The notes under the pieces were generated by a model. That model was not told the DNA's origin and ran no database searches. It was given only the letters and a program-made list of their open reading frames with translations. Source: Emiliania huxleyi CCMP1516 (taxonomy: Eukaryota; Haptophyta; Isochrysidales; Noelaerhabdaceae). Taken from it: 64,000 nt of DNA. The stretch's first letter is position 1. Each line of letters opens with the position of its first letter. The stretch spans positions 1,586,822-1,650,821 of the forward strand of contig NW_005202428.1 in the NCBI RefSeq assembly GCF_000372725.1. The letters are read 5' to 3'. A program made the position numbers and the translations under genes. Shown one piece after another: positions 11,187 to 21,723 of the stretch.

Positions 11187-11535
11187 TTAATTGGCACGCT
11201 CAGGGGAGTTGAGCAGTAGACCCCGTTGGTACGCATCTTGCGCGCCTGCTTGTTGATGTTTGTCGGCGTCGCCCGCCACCGCCGCCATAAAGATCTGCTG
11301 CGTGTCCGTGTGGTGGACGACAAAGGAGGAGGCGTTCGCCGACGCCGCCCCATACACCGTCCGTCCGGTCCGTGTTGGTGCCCACCGCTTCCTTGGCGAA
11401 CACGTGGAGGAACTGCTTGGTGGGTGTGGCGCAATGCCACCCAAAGTGTCCACGAGCACCAGCCGCCTTATGGCTTTCTCGACCCACTTGCACTTCGCGT
11501 CGTAGTACTGCGCCCCCGTCCACTAAAAAAGACAA
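11187..11535 (-). pseudogene. Relic of a retroelement C-terminal region
   Basis: Minus-strand frames switch two or three times within this stretch but together give YYDAKCKWVEKAIRRLV, KQFLHVFAKEA, NTDRTVYGAAS and FVVHHTDTQQIFMAAVAGDA. This parallels the end of the larger retroelement copies in this window (ARKVARGSVDRTAY, then an aromatic-rich tail). I read it as a divergent, frameshifted fragment of the same kind of element. The relation is by motif pattern only and is uncertain. Confidence 0.4.
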
Positions 11536-11751
11536 TTATGTGTGAGTGTTAGAGTTGCTTGGTATTGCTATTGGCATTGAAAAATCTCTCTCGAAAAAAG
11601 AAGAAAAGACGTCGCAGACGAATGATCGCACGAACGTCGGTGGGGACTACATGAAGGGTGGAGGGGCCCGTCCGCGGAACTTGGCGGCACGGGCGCGTCA
11701 GTCGCCGAGAGCACGCCTCTGTCACGTTTCTGTGCGGACGGGACCGTCTTC

Positions 11752-12405
11752 CCGGCACTCACCAGCCGGACGCAGGCGAACAATGCGGCGCAACGGGGTG
11801 AGTTCTTGCTCAACGGACGGACGGCGCATGGAGCCGCCCGAGTCCACTCTGGAGATGTCCTCACGCTGAACAACCCTCGAAACAACCCGTTGCCCGCGCC
11901 ACTATCGACGCCAGAGGTGCGGCGCGTCGAGAGGTTCTTTGAAGAACTGACCGAGGCGAAGCGGGAGAGGTGGGCGCTTTGAGGTTCTTCACGAGGATGA
12001 CGAGCTGGCGGTGGTCTTCAAGCCTCCCGGCGTGCACAGTACGGGATGGGCGGGCACCCGGAAGAAGTGGGGCGCGTCACTCTGTGCGACGCTCTCCCGT
12101 TGCTGCTCACGGCGCCCTCCCAACGGGCCTCGCTAGCACCGCTCCCCGCGCCCTCGCCTGCGCACCGGCTCGACGCGAGGGTGGGCGGCGTGATTGCCGT
12201 TGCCAAGACTCGCCGCGCTCTCGCGGGGCTGTCCACGCTGTTCCGAGAGCGCCGAGTGACCAAGGTCTACGTGGCTGGGTTCACAGCGATTGTAGGAAAG
12301 TGTCGGGACCAAATCCCGGTCGCGGCCTTCCGACTCGCGCCTTCGCCTCACTGGCACTATTGTAGCCCTGGCCGGTGCGCGTGTGGAGTTGAAGTTCCGG
12401 AGTAA
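11752..12405 (+). pseudogene. RluA-type pseudouridine synthase, frameshifted
   Basis: An S4 RNA-binding domain is readable first (PALTSRTQANNAAQRGEF, LLNGR, VHSGDVLTLN), then FFEELTEAKRERWAL. The frame then shifts by one near 11978 to EVLHEDDELAVVFKPPGVHS. It shifts again near 12083 to CDALPLLLTAPS and the catalytic motif AHRLDARVGGVIAVAKT, whose Asp is the nucleophile. RVTKVYVAG follows, and the frame ends early at 12405, so the last part of the synthase domain is missing. The gene is either decayed or damaged by draft-sequence errors; the active enzyme would modify uridine in rRNA or tRNA. Confidence 0.6.
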
Positions 12406-13322
12406 AAATTCGAACGCGTTCTCTCACGGTGACCAAAAAATGTCCACCTCAGAGGCACCTCCGGAGGCAGGCCGCCGCACGCCGGCGACACAGCTCCAGC
12501 TGTCAAACTGACCCGCAGCTCCTCTCAGAGCGGGAACTGTGACGAAAGTTGACTGAGGCGGTTGTCAGGAATCATCATACGGATCACATGGTGACTCTCT
12601 CATGACGGGAGACCGCCCGACCACTCCTGGGTGGCACTGCCACCGGTGTCGCTCGACGTCCTGTCGACAGCGTGCCGACAGCGACACAGACCATGTGGGA
12701 CGCGTCGAGTATCGACCTCTACTGCTTACCCAGCCTTCGAGTGTATCCTGGCTGTGGTCCCACACCCACTGGTGTCCATCTCAGAGACCGCAGGAGGTCA
12801 TGAGGGTCGATGGGAGTGCCAACCCCACAATGCCTAAAAACCCAGCCCAGTACGTGGCCATCGTGGTGGGGGCAGTTTGCATCGAGGAGCTCGCCGGCGA
12901 CAGGATCGACGCTGGAGGACGCTTCACCCGGAGATGCGGCGCTTCGCGAAGCTCCGCGAGCGCGCCGCCTCGGGCGCCGCATACGGCTTTACACGGACGA
13001 GGAGTGGGAGCTTTGGCGAAGCTCGAGGGACGTGAAAGCCACACACCACAAGACTTAGATGCACGTGCGTATAATAAAACAAGAAAAAGCCGGGTCTTGC
13101 GCTGTATGTGTAACATTAGTGTGAGCGTGTGTGCATGTGTGCGGATCTCGGCGCGAAAAATAAAGTATAAACCCCGGTGACCGCCGAAAAAAACGAAAAG
13201 AGCTCCACCGCGCGCACGCGGCCAGGGCCCCACGCTCGGCCACGCCCACGGCCACGCACCCCAACGCACCCACGACACGTCGCTCCCGCCGTGCGTCCCG
13301 GCGTGCGTCCCGGCGCGTGCGC
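12406..13322. other. Region without a confident gene
   Basis: Short plus-strand coding-like pieces occur (for example QYVAIVVGAVCIEELAGDR near 12850 and PEMRRFAKLRERAASGA near 12930). They are followed by an A-rich 3'-end-like stretch with AATAAAAC and AATAAAG near 13070-13160. They may be the last exons of a gene, but the frames do not join convincingly. Confidence 0.3.
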
Positions 13323-15149
13323 TTATGTCGACATGTCGAGAGCGTCGAGCTCCAACTCGACGCTCTCCGCCGCGGCAGCCCCTTCCGCCGGTTCCGGTTC
13401 CGCTGCCGGCGGTGCTTGCCGCTCCGCCGCCGCCGCCTCCCCCGCCCCCATCCCCGTCCCTACCCCTGGCATCCCCGTGCGCGCTGCGCTGCTACTCGGG
13501 CCGAGCTGCAGCGCCCTGTGCGCGGCGCCCAACGGAGCGGCGGCGGGCGGGCGGCGCATGGCTGGAGCGCCGACCGGGCTGGTCGGCGTGTTGCTGCGCT
13601 GCGAGAGGGCCGCGGCTACGCCATCGGCCAGCTTCTCGCCACCCGCGCCCTGCAAGTCGTGCGTCGCCGCGCTCGCCTCACTCGCCGAACGCCCGCGGAA
13701 CGGCGGCGGACGAGTCACCGAGGGGGACCCGCTCGTGCTCGACGGCGCCGAAGCCAGCCTAGGGAGGACAGTCAGCCGGCAGCCTTCATTCCAACGATCG
13801 GACCGCTCTCCACGCCCACCCGCGCCGGGGCGTAGCCTCGTGGGGCGAGTCGTCGTGGCGAGGGAGGCCGCCTGGTTGAGCGCGCGGGTGTACTCCTCTT
13901 CGAGGGCGCGGATCTCCGCGTGCAGCTTGTCGCTCTTCTCCTTGGCGACCTGCTCCCGGGCAACCTCGGGCCTTCTTCAGGCCACCTTCAGGCCATCTTG
14001 CTCTCTCTTGGATTGAGTGCGTCGGCGCGAGGAGGCCGTGGACAGTGTCGGGGTGATCTCGGGTGATCTCGGGTGATCTCGGGTGATCTCGGGTGATCTC
14101 GGGTGATCTCGGACCGAGTGCGTCGACGCAAAGATGCCGTGGCCAATGCGGACAAAGCGCCAGAGGCGGACGATGATCAGTGCCATGGCGAGGTCCTAGC
14201 GGAGGAGGGGACAGCAGGGTCAGCTGTGAGTCAGCTGATCCTGTGAGGTGGACGGCTCCACACGCGCATTGTAGTGGGGCAAGGCTAAGGGGTGGCAACC
14301 CTCGTCTTCACGTCCAGGAGAGACAGGAGCCCCACGCGGCGTTTCAAGTGCAAGGTCCGGTTCCGGTGTGCGCGTGGAGAAGACGCGGAGATGGTCTCGG
14401 GTGATCTCGGGTGATCTCGGGTGATCTCGGGTGATCTCGGGTGATCTCGGGTGATCTCGGTCCTGCTCGGGCATGGAGAAGACTCTGAAGACGGTCTCGA
14501 GGCCGAGCGAGACGGTGATGACGATGAGGTCGAGCACGTAGAGCGGGTTCCTGCGCAAGTATGAACCACCCAATCAATGAGCAATGATGGAATGGGTTGG
14601 GTCGAACACACGCAGGAGCAGGTTGCCGGAAGAAGGCTCGGTCGAGGCTGGCGATCAGGCCGAGCAGCTCGAGCTCAAACACGACGAGCACCTTCATCAA
14701 ACAGTTGATAGAGTGCGTTATCAAGTAGGCGAGGCAGCCGCTCTCGAGCACAACCCTGGCACACCGTCAGCGAGACTCGGAAGAGGAACTTGTGGAACTT
14801 GTGGGCCAAATCGTGCTTGTGGCTGTCGCACCCGATCCTGCCGGTCGAGTCAAGGTGGCTGTGGCCTAAAGTGGTTCAGCAGAGAGCAGACCTTGAGCTC
14901 TAAAGGGCGTGTCGATCTTTTGGAGCTCTGGTGTGTGGCTGTCGCCTTGCCCGGCGCAGATCTCCGCCTGATGAATCATGAGTACTCAGTGAGTTGACTG
15001 ACGTTGCTCTGCCTTCCGCGGCGCGGCTCTCGGCCCTCGTCTCGTCGTGCTCGAGGTGCAGGTCGCCCTGTCATCACGGCGAGAATGAGAATGAGGGATG
15101 ACAGAGAAGATTCGTGGAATGATGGATGGCATGGCAATGAAGGTGACTA

Positions 15150-15209
<60 letters not shown>

Positions 15210-16389
15210 GCAGTGGAGTAGAGGTAGTAGCGGACGGGCCTGCACGCTCTTGCCGAGCGAGAGGATGGTCCTAGTAGCAGTGGGCAACCTTCAATGATTC
15301 AGTCCATTCATTCCTTGCGGCCGCCGAGGAGGAGGCACTGAATGGCGTCGGCGGCGGCGGCGGCGCTGTAGTCTCCGGCGCCGATGCAGCCGCTGTCGCA
15401 GCAGGGAATCGCGTCGCGGAGGACGTACATGCACGAGGGGAACTCGGCGTCGATAAAGAGCTCGCCAAAGACGGCGATCACGTCGCAGACGAGCAGCAGT
15501 GTCAACAGCGCCTGTGGGGAAGGGAAGGGTCGCTCCGGGAAGGGTCCGGGAAGGGTCCGGGAAAGGGCAGGGAAAGGGCAGGGAAAGGGCAGGGAAGGGT
15601 CGGGGTCGAGTCCGGGAAGGATCCGGGTCAGAAGGGTCATCGACAGCTCATGGGGGTGAGCCGACCCTCCGCGTGTGTAGAGCTGCGTCGGGAGCAGTAG
15701 GGGGCGGGCGGGCGGGAGGAAGAGGCAGCCGGCCTGCAGGCGCGGGCTGTGGAGAAAGGCAAGTAGCTTCGTCTGCCACGCATATGGACCGCGACGGGAC
15801 GAGAGCGCCCGCGCCTGGGGGGCGGAGAGAGGGCGCTGAATCCGGGCTCGTGTGAAGGGTGAACCGCCGCGTGAGCACAAGGGGCTACGACTGCAGGGAA
15901 GCAGTCCACTCACTGCTGCAGAATATCGCGCATGTGTCGGGTTTGATGGTCGCACTCGTCGCGAGAGCTAGCTGCGGTCCGCGCCTCGGAATCGGCGGAG
16001 ACCCACTTTGCGCCTCGCCGCTGCTGGGACTGCATCCAAACGGCGTCGATACTGTTGACGATCCCATGCAGTTGCGCGGACCACGCGGCGGTGTTTTCAC
16101 GGAGGCTCGTGAGGGAGCGGAAGGAGCCGTTGCGCTTGATTCGTGGGGAGTACAGAGAGCCGCTCGAGCTCCCGCGTGTGACCCGCGGCGGGGTTAGAGT
16201 GCCAGACCGTTTGGAGACCACCGCACCCGGGAGGTTCGGCCGCACCCGGTCCCACGCGCTCGTCGGTCCGTCGGCGACTGGGCTAGGCAGTGGCGTGGGT
16301 GGGAGGGCTGCCGCTGAGCCTTGCTCCGCATCCGTCTGCTCTTCGGCCGGCTCCTCGTCCTTTAAACGCTTGGGCTTTATTTTTTCCAT
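13323..16389 (-). CDS. HV1: Voltage-gated proton channel Hv1, seven exons
   Basis: Exons: 16389-15985, 15814-15734, 15511-15339, 14755-14627, 14550-14463, 14195-14115 and 13964-13323; all phases agree and give about 532 residues. Pre-S1 is WQTKLLAFLHSPRLQ. S1 is LLTLLLVCDVIAVFGELFID, with the Asp equivalent to the human D112 selectivity residue. S2 is LAYLITHSINCLMKVLVVF, S3 is NPLYVLDLIVITVSLGLE, and S4 is LIIVRLWRFVRIGHGIF with three gating arginines. A coiled coil follows (REQVAKEKSDKLHAEIRALE). There is no pore domain, as in Hv1. Coccolithophore Hv1 is known to remove calcification-derived H+ across the plasma membrane. Introns 5 and 6 carry GATCACCCGA repeats. Intron 5 has no GT or GC start. 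The first junction is the least certain, and the C-terminal tail is unusually long. Confidence 0.9.
14041..14115. repeat. Intronic tandem decamer array (GGGTGATCTC)
   Basis: Six to seven near-perfect head-to-tail copies of GGGTGATCTC lie inside intron 6 of the Hv1 gene, starting right at its 5' end on the minus strand. Confidence 0.95.
14393..14462. repeat. Second intronic decamer array (GGGTGATCTC)
   Basis: About six copies of the same decamer lie in Hv1 intron 5, again directly after the 5' splice site on the minus strand. Related GGGCGATCTC copies lie at 36145-36204, and single units near 34960 and 37203. Confidence 0.95.
15152..15205. repeat. (GA)n microsatellite
   Basis: A pure GA tract of about 54 bp within Hv1 intron 3. 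Confidence 0.95.
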
Positions 16390-16479
16390 TGCGATCTTCC
16401 TCAGAGCTCTCGCACTGCGCGCTGTGTGCGTCGGGCTCTCAGTGCACAGCGTCTCAAAAAGAGAGATATCGCGTGACCC

Positions 16480-16520
16480 CTGGATGTGAGGTTACTGACT
16501 GCACTCCAAGTGCTCCAAGT
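16480..16520 (+). repeat. 41 nt sequence repeated exactly at 34008-34048 (inverted)
   Basis: The 41 nt beginning CTGGATGTGAGGTTACTGAC and ending GCTCCAAGT recurs without mismatch on the opposite strand at 34008-34048. Confidence 0.9.
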
Positions 16521-16623
16521 GTGATTGGGTTGTCTCTTTCCTCTCTTCCTTACTAACGCAGGGGAACAAGAGACAACTGGCGGGCCTGTTCGCTGCGCTT
16601 GCTCTCACCACACTCAGACCTCA

Positions 16624-17499
16624 CTAGCCAGCGCCCGCAGAGGAGCACCGTGAGAGGGGAGAGGGCCACGGCGGTTCGTGCTCCTCCTGCGCGTCGCCAG
16701 GCCGCCTGGGCAGTGGCGACGGCGCCAGCAGCGCCTCCTCCGCCTCGACCATCGCCCCGCCCAACCCGGCTAACGGCGGGACCCGAGGGGGCCCGGCCTT
16801 GCGCATAGCGAGCGCCGCCGCCGCCGGCCTGCCCCCGCGGTCGTCGGTGCTCCCGCGGTCGTCGTCTTCGGTGGCGTCGTCGGCGTCGTCGGTGACGTCG
16901 TCGACGTCGGTGGCGTCCGAGGAGGCGAGCTCGCGCAGCTCCGCCGCGGCCAGCGACGCGTGCACCGCCTCCGCCGCCGCGAGGGCTTGTGATCCGCAGA
17001 GGGTGTGGGCGGCGCGCACGGTCGCGAGCGCCTGCGTGTGGGTGGGTGGGGGTGGTAGCGGGGGGGGTGAGGGGAGGTTGGTGACGAGGCCGAGAGTGCG
17101 GCGGTGGTCTGCGGTGGTCTGGAAGAGGGGGGGGGGGGGGTCTCGCGGGTGGCGTTCGGCGTTCGGCGGAGGCATCTTTGGAGGCGGCAGCGGCGGCTTG
17201 CGGAGGGCGGCCCCTGCTGCAGCGTCGTTCGCTTCGCAACAGCGCACAGAGCGCGCAACATCGCCTGTGGACGAGGCCAGCGGACGTGTCGCGGACATGT
17301 CTCGGACAAGTCCGGCGCGCGAGGGCGCGGAGCATCGCCGCGTGCGTCGCCGGTAGCTCGTCGTCTGAAGCACGGAGCAGCTCGGGCCGCAGCACCACGA
17401 GCGCACCTCCCCACCGCGCGCCGGCGCCGCCGGCGCCGCCGCTGCTACCGCTGCTACCGCCGCCACCGCCGCCGCCGCCGCCGCTACCGCTGCTGCCGC

Positions 17500-17544
<45 letters not shown>

Positions 17545-18307
17545 TGCCGCCGCCGCCGCTGCTACCGCCGCCTCCGCCTGCCTCGAGGCGGACGAGTGCA
17601 GCCTCTCGGCGGAGGCAGTAGCCGACGAAGGTGCACCAGCGGCCAGCGACAGCGGCCGAGGAGACGCAGCCGCACGCACGGACTGCGCGTCGTCCTTTTG
17701 GGGACNNNNNNNNNNNNNNNNNNNNNNNNNNNNNNNNNNNNNNNNNNNNNNNNNNNNNNNNNNNNNNNNNNNNNNNNNNNNNNNNNNNNNNNNNNNNNNN
17801 NNNNNGGGGTGGGGAGGGCAGGAGTCAGGCGGGCGAGGCCGGGGAGGGGAGGGCGTCGGCGGCAGTGGACGCTTCTCGGGAGGCACCTGCATCTCCGGCG
17901 CGCAGCTTGCTCAGCAGCTGGCGAGGCCGTCCGCGCAGGGAGGGCGGGAGGGCGTCGCCACGCAGGTAGCCGTCGTCGTCCTCCGGCGCGAGGAGTGTGA
18001 CGCGTGGCCGGTGCGGCGGCACGCGGCCTCCGAGCTGCTCGGCGCCCGCAAAGACGTCGCCCGCGCAGTACTCGCAGAGCTGCTCTCCGTCGGAGAGCAC
18101 GGTCGCCTCACGCACCTCCTCAAAGCAGCCGCTGCAGATGCCGCTGGTGCGCTCGAGCCGCGTCCCGCACCAAGCGATGCGCTCGCCCGGCGGCGGCGGC
18201 GGCGGCGGAGGCGGCGGCAGCGGCGGCGCAGCTGCCGCGACCGCGACGCGGCTGAAGGCGCCGGGGCTGGGCCGCTTCCAGCCGACGACGGCGCAGGGGC
18301 AGTTCAT
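16624..18307 (-). CDS. Hypothetical Cys-rich and Ala-rich protein, interrupted by assembly gap
   Basis: The N-terminal exon begins MNCPCAVVGWKRPS and holds paired cysteines (WCGTRLERTSGICSGC ... LCEYC) like a small zinc-binding module. It then reaches a probable GT donor near 17887. After the N gap, minus-strand reading gives SLAAGAPSSATASAERLHSS and a poly-Ala run coded by GCC/GCT repeats (17420-17585). Further pieces are LVVLRPELLRASDDELP and the acidic DATDVDDVTDDADDATEDDD, ending at 16624. Exon borders are unclear because of the gap and low-complexity DNA. No family is recognised. Confidence 0.4.
17706..17805. other. Assembly gap (100 N)
   Basis: A run of exactly 100 N, which suggests a gap of unknown true size. 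Confidence 1.
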
Positions 18308-20100
18308 GCACAGCGAGCAGAGTCTGGGCCGACGCCGATGTGTTTCTTTATTCTGGAAGGGAACAAAAGGAACGACAAGAGAGAGAGAGAGAGAGAGAGA
18401 GCAATGGCCGTTATCCGTTAGTGCGGACGTCGCCGCGGCTCGCCTCTGCCGCGGCGGCTGCTGCGCGCACGCGGCGGCGCCGCTCTCTCGCGAGACGGCT
18501 GGCGACGCGGCTCGCCGCCGACGTACGGTGCGCTCGTCCGACGGTCCGCAGCGTGGCGTGCGCGGCGCTGAGCGCCGCTCTGCGAGCGCCTCTGCGCCTG
18601 CACTGCCTGCCTCTGTTGCTGTTGGTGGTGGTGGTGCTGCTGCTGCTGGTGCCGATGCTGCTGCTGGCGCGGCGCGGCTGTGCGACTGGGCTCGACGCGC
18701 GCGTCGCGAGCGTCTGACGCGGCGGGCGGCGTCAGGCAGGTGCGCTTCTCTCTCGGGTGGTGGTGGTGGTGCTGCTGCTGCTGCTGCTGGCGGTGCAGAT
18801 GCTGCTGCTGGTGCGGCGCGGCTCTCCGACGCGACTCGATGCGCGCGTCGCGGCTATCTGACGTGGCGGGCGGCGTCGCGGGCGGCGGCGGTGGCGGCTC
18901 GCGGGTGGAGGTGGAGGCTGGTGGCTGTGGTGGACTTTGAGTTTATTTCATGGTCGTGTACGGGGACCGGGGGGTCAACCGGGAGGCAGGGGGTTCAACC
19001 AGGCGACGGAGGACCGTGGGCCATCGCGGGGACGGGCCCGCCGGAGGCGCGCCCGGTAGATCCGGATGGTCTCACCCGGTGGGAGGCACCGAGGCGTCTG
19101 GGACGCTCCACTCTACCTTAAGCTCCTGAGGGGCGCGTGGTTTTAACCACGTAGTATGACTACAGCCCACCACAGACACCCTCCCTCTCCACACGTGTGC
19201 ACACACCCTCACCCTCTCCCCTCTCCTCTCTCTCCTCTCTCTCTCTCTCCTCTCTCTCCTCTCCTTGTCTGTGTGCTGTCTGCCTGACTCAGGCACTAAT
19301 TCTGCCGATGCGTGATTGTGTGTGGGCTGCTCCGAGGGGGCCCTGCGCGATCCGATGGGTAGGGAGTCTGTGCCCGGGCGGTGTCCGGTGCGGAGTCTCT
19401 CTCTGATCCCACCTGTGGTGTTGGGTGTGAGGTCGTGGAAGCTTCGATCCCAAGGGGGGGAGCCGAGCCCACTCATAACCAACTCTCAGGGGCAGTAGGT
19501 GGGCGAGCCTCGAGCGCGCTCATCTCGATCGTCAAGGCGTCGCTACGCGCGGTCTTCCGCGGGGGGAGCTGCGTCGACGGGTGCGGGACCGCGGCGCAGC
19601 CAGTGCCGCGGCGAGGCCTCCGGCTGTTTGCGGCGGGCGGCTTGCTGCTCGCTGCGATGGCGAAAAACTCGTCTCGCCACACACCAAGGGCTTATGCTCT
19701 GGCGAGACGTGAGGCGCATGCGCCCAGGAGGGGAGGGGGCATGTGTAACGACACTGCTAGAGATGCCTTTCGGGGCCCAGAGATAAAACTTCTGTGATGC
19801 CATGCGTGACCTAGTAGTGTCCCCAGCTATGGGCGTGTCCACGTTGGAGCCAGGTGTGGTGTGGGCGCGAGAATAGCTCCGCCGTTCATGGAGGCAACCG
19901 ATGCGAGTCGACTGGTGTGTGTCGTCGTGGTTTCGTATCAAGAATTCTCTCTCTCTCAAGGAACGACAAACACGGCTTCTATTATTTCCACCCTTATAAG
20001 TCTCTCGTGTCGGCGCCGACGCTCTTGGTTTAACCGTAGAACGTCCCAGCCGAAATCCGCCCGCCGACGATCGATCAGTCCACAATCGTCGGCCCGCACC
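18308..20100. other. Low-complexity intergenic region
   Basis: It contains a GA tract (about 18378-18402), CTG/CAG and TGG trinucleotide runs (about 18610-18670 and 18757-18815) and a CT-rich tract (19190-19270). Minus-strand reading of the CAG runs would give Gln/His-rich peptides, but no convincing gene emerges. Confidence 0.4.
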
Positions 20101-20229
20101 CCGCAGCGACCCGCAGCGATGGATGCCGCCCCCCACGGCCCCTACGGCCGACGGGCCGATGCACGACCGGCCTCCGTCGGACGGCTCTCCGGCCTCTCCG
20201 GCCGCTGCCGCCCGCGCTGCTGCCGATCC

Positions 20230-20755
20230 GGTCCCTCTCACGCTCAGCAATACCCGCACAACCTACGACAACTTTGAGGTCGTCGGCTTTGGCCAGGTGC
20301 AGCCACCACACCTGCTTGCCTCCATGTTCACGCTTCGCGCCCCTCCCCCCCTTCTGACGCCGCCGTATGACCTTAGGTGAGGGGCACGACTACCCGCCTG
20401 GAAGGCGCTCTCATCAGCAAGTCAATTGCAAACCGTCCCGGCATGCCGACCTACCTTCAGCAAATGCCGACCTACCATCAGCATGCCGCCCGCACCGAGT
20501 GCGTGATCGACGCCTTCGTCGGCGATCTGCCCTGGAAATCTGGCTGCGGGCCTGCGCTCATCGTGCGGACGGTCAACGACGGTCTCCACTACGCTCTCAC
20601 CCCGGATCGATCCGGTCCCTCTCACGCTCAGCGATATCCGCACAAGCTACGACAACTTTGAGGTCGCCGGCTTTGGCCAGGTGCAGCAACCACCTGCTTG
20701 CCTCCATGTTCACGCTTCGCGCCCCTCCCCCCTCTCTGACGCCGCCGTCTGACCT
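20230..20755 (+). repeat. Duplicated short segment
   Basis: The stretch coding VPLTLSNTRTTYDNFEVVGF (about 20230-20370) recurs at about 20605-20755. The phrase GGTGAGGGGCACGACTACCC that opens the larger repeats also occurs at 20376. These look like broken modules of one duplicated locus. Confidence 0.7.
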
Positions 20756-21722
20756 TAGGTGAGGGGCACGACTACCCGCCTGGAAGGCGCTCTCAGCAAG
20801 TCACCCAGGCACCAACTCCTGGGCGTTTACGCTTGGCTACGAAACCATGCAGTGGATGCAGCTCGATCAAAACGGCGACGCCAACAGCTGGTCCCTGGGC
20901 GAGTTCCTTGCCCAGGATGAGGTGCGAGCCATGATGCTCGACCGAGCGTGCACCAAGTCACTCACATTCCGTGAGTTCGTCAACGGGCCGAACGTCTCCA
21001 ATTCGACGGCGATCTCGAACTCCAACAACTGGACCGGTGCACCAGCCACGGAGGACGATGGCTCCCTCGACGACATCCCTTCATCGACGGACGCCTTCAC
21101 CGCCGCCGGCCCTGGGCCATCCAGCGCGGCCTCCGACGGCCTGCACGTGATCGAGCGGGTACAGAAACGGTGGCTGCCACAGCTCACACCCTAATCGATC
21201 TGCCTTAGGCACGGAGCCAACTGAGCCATCGCGCATGCCCGCATCGCGTGCGGCTCCGAGGTCTCCCGCCGAGACCGGCTCGGCGCGGCGCGTGGCCGCA
21301 CGCCGCCGTTGAAAAGGCGATAGGACCGAGGGGAGAGCGCCGGCCACATCGAGCGAGCGCGGGCGTGTAAGGTGTCTGTGCTGCTCCGGTGTATGTGTGT
21401 GTGATTCTGCCCCCCCCCCCATCTGTGCGGCGAGGTGTTTGCGGCGCGATGCCCGATCGTGCGCGATAGCCTCCCTTTGTGCGTGGTGTGTCGGTGTGTC
21501 GGGGTCGTCCGGAGCGTGTGGCGGCGTCGTTGCATGCAGCGACTGCTCCACGTGCCACGACTGCTTTGACTGACGTGACTGACTGATGAGACATGAGTGC
21601 TGATGGATGATCTCCGACAACCCAAAACAAAAATGCAAATGCGGAGTGCCCACTTTGGCGTGCCGCAGATCCTGCGTCTCTCACTGCCCGAACAACAGAG
21701 AGGCGGGTACCGCCGCAGGTCA
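20755..21722 (+). repeat. Tandem segmental duplication, unit 1
   Basis: This unit of about 0.97 kb is followed at once by a second copy (21724-22670) with the same order of sequence and a few per cent substitutions and small indels. It holds an open 115-codon frame. Confidence 0.85.
20847..21194 (+). CDS. Small EF-hand-like protein fragment
   Basis: The frame reads MQWMQLDQNGDANSWSLGEF then LTFREFVN. The DxNxD loop followed by a short helix and a second xFREF helix resembles one degenerate EF-hand, with the loop one residue too long. The rest is Ser/Asp-rich. The same frame extends upstream (NSWAFTLGYE) and may belong to a larger exon. The copy in unit 2 is broken by an indel after GEFLA, so at most one copy can be functional. 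Function is unknown. Confidence 0.35.
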   Translation: MQWMQLDQNGDANSWSLGEFLAQDEVRAMMLDRACTKSLTFREFVNGPNVSNSTAISNSNNWTGAPATEDDGSLDDIPSSTDAFTAAGPGPSSAASDGLHVIERVQKRWLPQLTP

Positions 21723-21723
21723 C

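Noticed and set aside
15913-15914. GTGAGT donor at the end of Hv1 exon 1
   Set aside because: It looks ideal, but the only in-phase acceptor would leave a 23 nt intron. A GC donor at 15984 gives phase agreement with exon 2.
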